A DNA stretch of 64,000 nt. Source: Streptomyces sp. NBC_01485. GTDB taxonomy: Bacteria > Actinomycetota > Actinomycetes > Streptomycetales > Streptomycetaceae. A model generated the notes under the pieces. The model was not told the origin of the DNA. It saw only the letters and a list, made by a program, of their open reading frames with translations, and searched no databases. The position numbers were made by a program, and so were the translations under genes. Positions within the stretch are counted from its first letter, which is position 1, and the number at the start of each line of letters is the position of its first letter. Shown here piece by piece: positions 62,732-64,000 of this stretch. The stretch spans positions 6,138,001 through 6,202,000 of the forward strand of contig NZ_CP109435.1 in assembly GCF_036227125.1 (NCBI RefSeq), given 5' to 3'.

Positions 62732-63791
62732 GCCGATGCCGCCCGAGCAGCACCTGCCGGGCGCGGGCCGCACCCCGGAGGACGGCGCCATCGCCGACAC
62801 CGGCATGGGCGGCGGGATGGACCTGGCCACGGCGGAGGGGGAGACCCTCGAGCAGCATCCATCAGCCGCCTCCGGCGGACGGGCCCCCGGCGGCCCGCTC
62901 GGCACCGGCCCGTCGGAGCAGTATTCATCAGCCGCCTCCGGCGGACGGGCCCGCTCCCTCTGGTCGGACGCCTGGCGCGACCTGCGCCGCAACCCGGTGT
63001 TCATCGTCTCCGCCCTGGTCATCCTCTTCCTGGTCTTCATCTCCCTGTGGCCCGGGGCCATCACCTGGCTGAGCCCCCTCAAGTGCGACCTCGCCAAGGC
63101 CCAGGAAGGCTCCCAGCCGGGCCACCCGTTCGGCTTCGACGGCCAGGGCTGCGACGTCTACACCCGCGTCGTCTACGGCGCCCGTACGTCCGTCGAGGTC
63201 GGCGTCCTGGCCACCCTCGGCGTCGCCCTCCTGGGCAGCGTGCTGGGCGGCCTCGCGGGCTTCTTCGGCGGCGCGGGGGACTCGGTCCTCTCCCGCATCA
63301 CCGACGTCTTCTTCGCCATCCCGGTCGTCCTGGGCGGCCTGGTGCTCCTGTCCGTGGTGACCAGCAACACGGTCTGGCCGGTCATCGGGTTCATGGTGCT
63401 GCTGGGCTGGCCCCAGATCTCCCGCATCGCGCGCGGCTCGGTGATCACCGCCAAACAGAACGACTACGTCCAGGCCGCCCGCGCCCTGGGCGCCACCAAC
63501 TCCCGGCTCCTGCTGCGCCACATCACCCCGAACGCGGTCGCCCCGGTGATCGTCGTCGCGACCATCGCGCTCGGCACGTACATCGCGCTGGAGGCGACGC
63601 TGTCCTACCTGGGCGTGGGCCTGAAGCCGCCGACCGTCTCCTGGGGCATCGACATCTCCGCCGCCTCCCCCTACATCCGCAACGCCCCGCACGCCCTCCT
63701 GTGGCCCTCGGGCGCCCTCGCCCTCACGGTCCTGGCGTTCATCATGCTCGGCGACGCGGTCCGCGACGCCCTCGACCCGAAGCTGAGGTGA
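62724..63791 (+). CDS. Oligopeptide ABC permease (OppC type) of second importer
   Basis: A 355-residue permease. The first about 75 residues are a low-complexity cytosolic extension holding a duplicated SAASGGRA segment (see repeat). The transporter part starts at SLWSDAWRDLRRNPVFIVSA. Then come the loop CDLAKAQEGSQPGHPFGFDG, TRVVYGARTSVEVGVLATLG, EAA loop NDYVQAARALGATNSRLLLR and SYLGVGLKPPTVSWGIDISA, all typical of OppC. Translation is coupled to the upstream permease by overlap. The next ATPase starts seven bases after its stop. Confidence 0.92.
   Translation: MPEPMPPEQHLPGAGRTPEDGAIADTGMGGGMDLATAEGETLEQHPSAASGGRAPGGPLGTGPSEQYSSAASGGRARSLWSDAWRDLRRNPVFIVSALVILFLVFISLWPGAITWLSPLKCDLAKAQEGSQPGHPFGFDGQGCDVYTRVVYGARTSVEVGVLATLGVALLGSVLGGLAGFFGGAGDSVLSRITDVFFAIPVVLGGLVLLSVVTSNTVWPVIGFMVLLGWPQISRIARGSVITAKQNDYVQAARALGATNSRLLLRHITPNAVAPVIVVATIALGTYIALEATLSYLGVGLKPPTVSWGIDISAASPYIRNAPHALLWPSGALALTVLAFIMLGDAVRDALDPKLR
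62851..62952. repeat. 36-bp direct repeat inside the OppC-type gene
   Basis: Two copies, 62851-62886 and 62917-62952, differ at two positions near their 5' ends. Each contains the hairpin-forming core GCCGCCTCCGGCGG. In frame they encode EQHPSAASGGRA and EQYSSAASGGRA in the N-terminal extension, the only part of the protein that is not conserved. Confidence 0.9.
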
Positions 63792-63798
63792 CGGGCGG

Positions 63799-64000
63799 AT
63801 GCTGCTCGAAGTGCGCGACCTGCATGTGGAGTTCCGTACCCGGGACGGCAACGCCCGGGCCGTCAACGGCGTCAGCTACGGCGTGGACGCCGGCGAGACC
63901 CTCGCGGTGCTCGGCGAGTCGGGCTCCGGGAAGTCCGTCACCGCGCAGGCGATCATGGGCATCCTCGACATGCCGCCCGGCCGGATCACCGGCGGCGAGA
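63799..64000 (+). CDS. Oligopeptide ABC ATPase, N-terminal part (cut by window edge)
   Basis: The ATG at 63799 opens MLLEVRDLHVEFRTRDGNAR. Walker A is LAVLGESGSGKSVTAQAIMG, and the OppD-like segment GILDMPPGRITGGE runs to the window end. Only 67 codons are visible. It is the first ATPase of the second oligopeptide importer, coupled closely to the OppC-type gene. Confidence 0.93.
   Translation, partial: MLLEVRDLHVEFRTRDGNARAVNGVSYGVDAGETLAVLGESGSGKSVTAQAIMGILDMPPGRITGGE

Overview
The window is actinobacterial chromosome, almost certainly Streptomyces. It is very GC-rich, with GTG/TTG starts and four-base ATGA/GTGA overlaps. It carries AfsR/SARP regulators, a SpoIIE/HATPase signalling pair, TTA-containing genes and an operon matching the BldK oligopeptide importer. 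All identifications are from reading protein sequence and gene order; no database search was run.

Layout. (1) 1-5.1 kb is core genome: xseA (cut by the left edge), ispH, ppgK, a DUF6542 membrane protein and ychF, with strong terminators. (2) 5.1-6.7 kb is a gene-poor, less GC-rich boundary with 20-bp direct repeats, a decayed LuxR-type regulator tail and a small secreted NTF2-like protein. (3) 6.9-20.8 kb is a phenazine gene cluster on the + strand: phzC, phzD, phzE, an unknown 115-aa gene, phzG, a PhzH-like glutamine amidotransferase, phzB, a VOC protein, a DUF4186-PhzM-like methyltransferase fusion, a DUF488 protein, an asparaginase-like protein with altered catalytic motif, phzF and a RarA-type AAA+ ATPase. 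Core enzymes convert chorismate to phenazine carboxylate; the amidotransferase and PhzM-like protein suggest carboxamide formation and N- or O-methylation. TTA codons in two of these genes suggest bldA control. (4) 20.9-22.9 kb holds ridA, a divergent WYL regulator with two TTA codons, and an ABC ATPase pseudogene.

(5) 23-26.6 kb is an apparent three-gene operon on the - strand: a Crp/Fnr cyclic-nucleotide-type regulator, a membrane-anchored protein with a nucleotide-cyclase-like domain and an SH3-like outer domain, and an SH3-like lipoprotein. A (CTGAG)13 microsatellite lies just upstream of it. (6) 26.7-38.7 kb holds a SNF2 helicase, a decayed serpin gene, a DUF4190 protein, a GntR regulator, SPOR and Nudix proteins, an RsbW-like kinase, a PAS-PAS-GAF-SpoIIE-HATPase phosphatase and a coiled-coil membrane protein. 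(7) 39-43 kb is an sdhCAB-type succinate dehydrogenase/fumarate reductase operon. (8) 43.2-53.4 kb has an unusual peptide-binding lipoprotein, typA/bipA, a DinB/DUF664 protein, an AfsR-like regulator converging on a small SARP, and a Uma2 protein. (9) 53.5-64 kb holds two divergent oligopeptide ABC operons: a bldKABCDE-type operon on - and a second operon on + that runs off the right edge.

The best candidates for new biology are the accessory genes inside the phenazine cluster (the fusion enzyme, the asparaginase-like protein and the RarA paralogue) and the Crp/cyclase-like/SH3 module behind a possibly phase-variable repeat.
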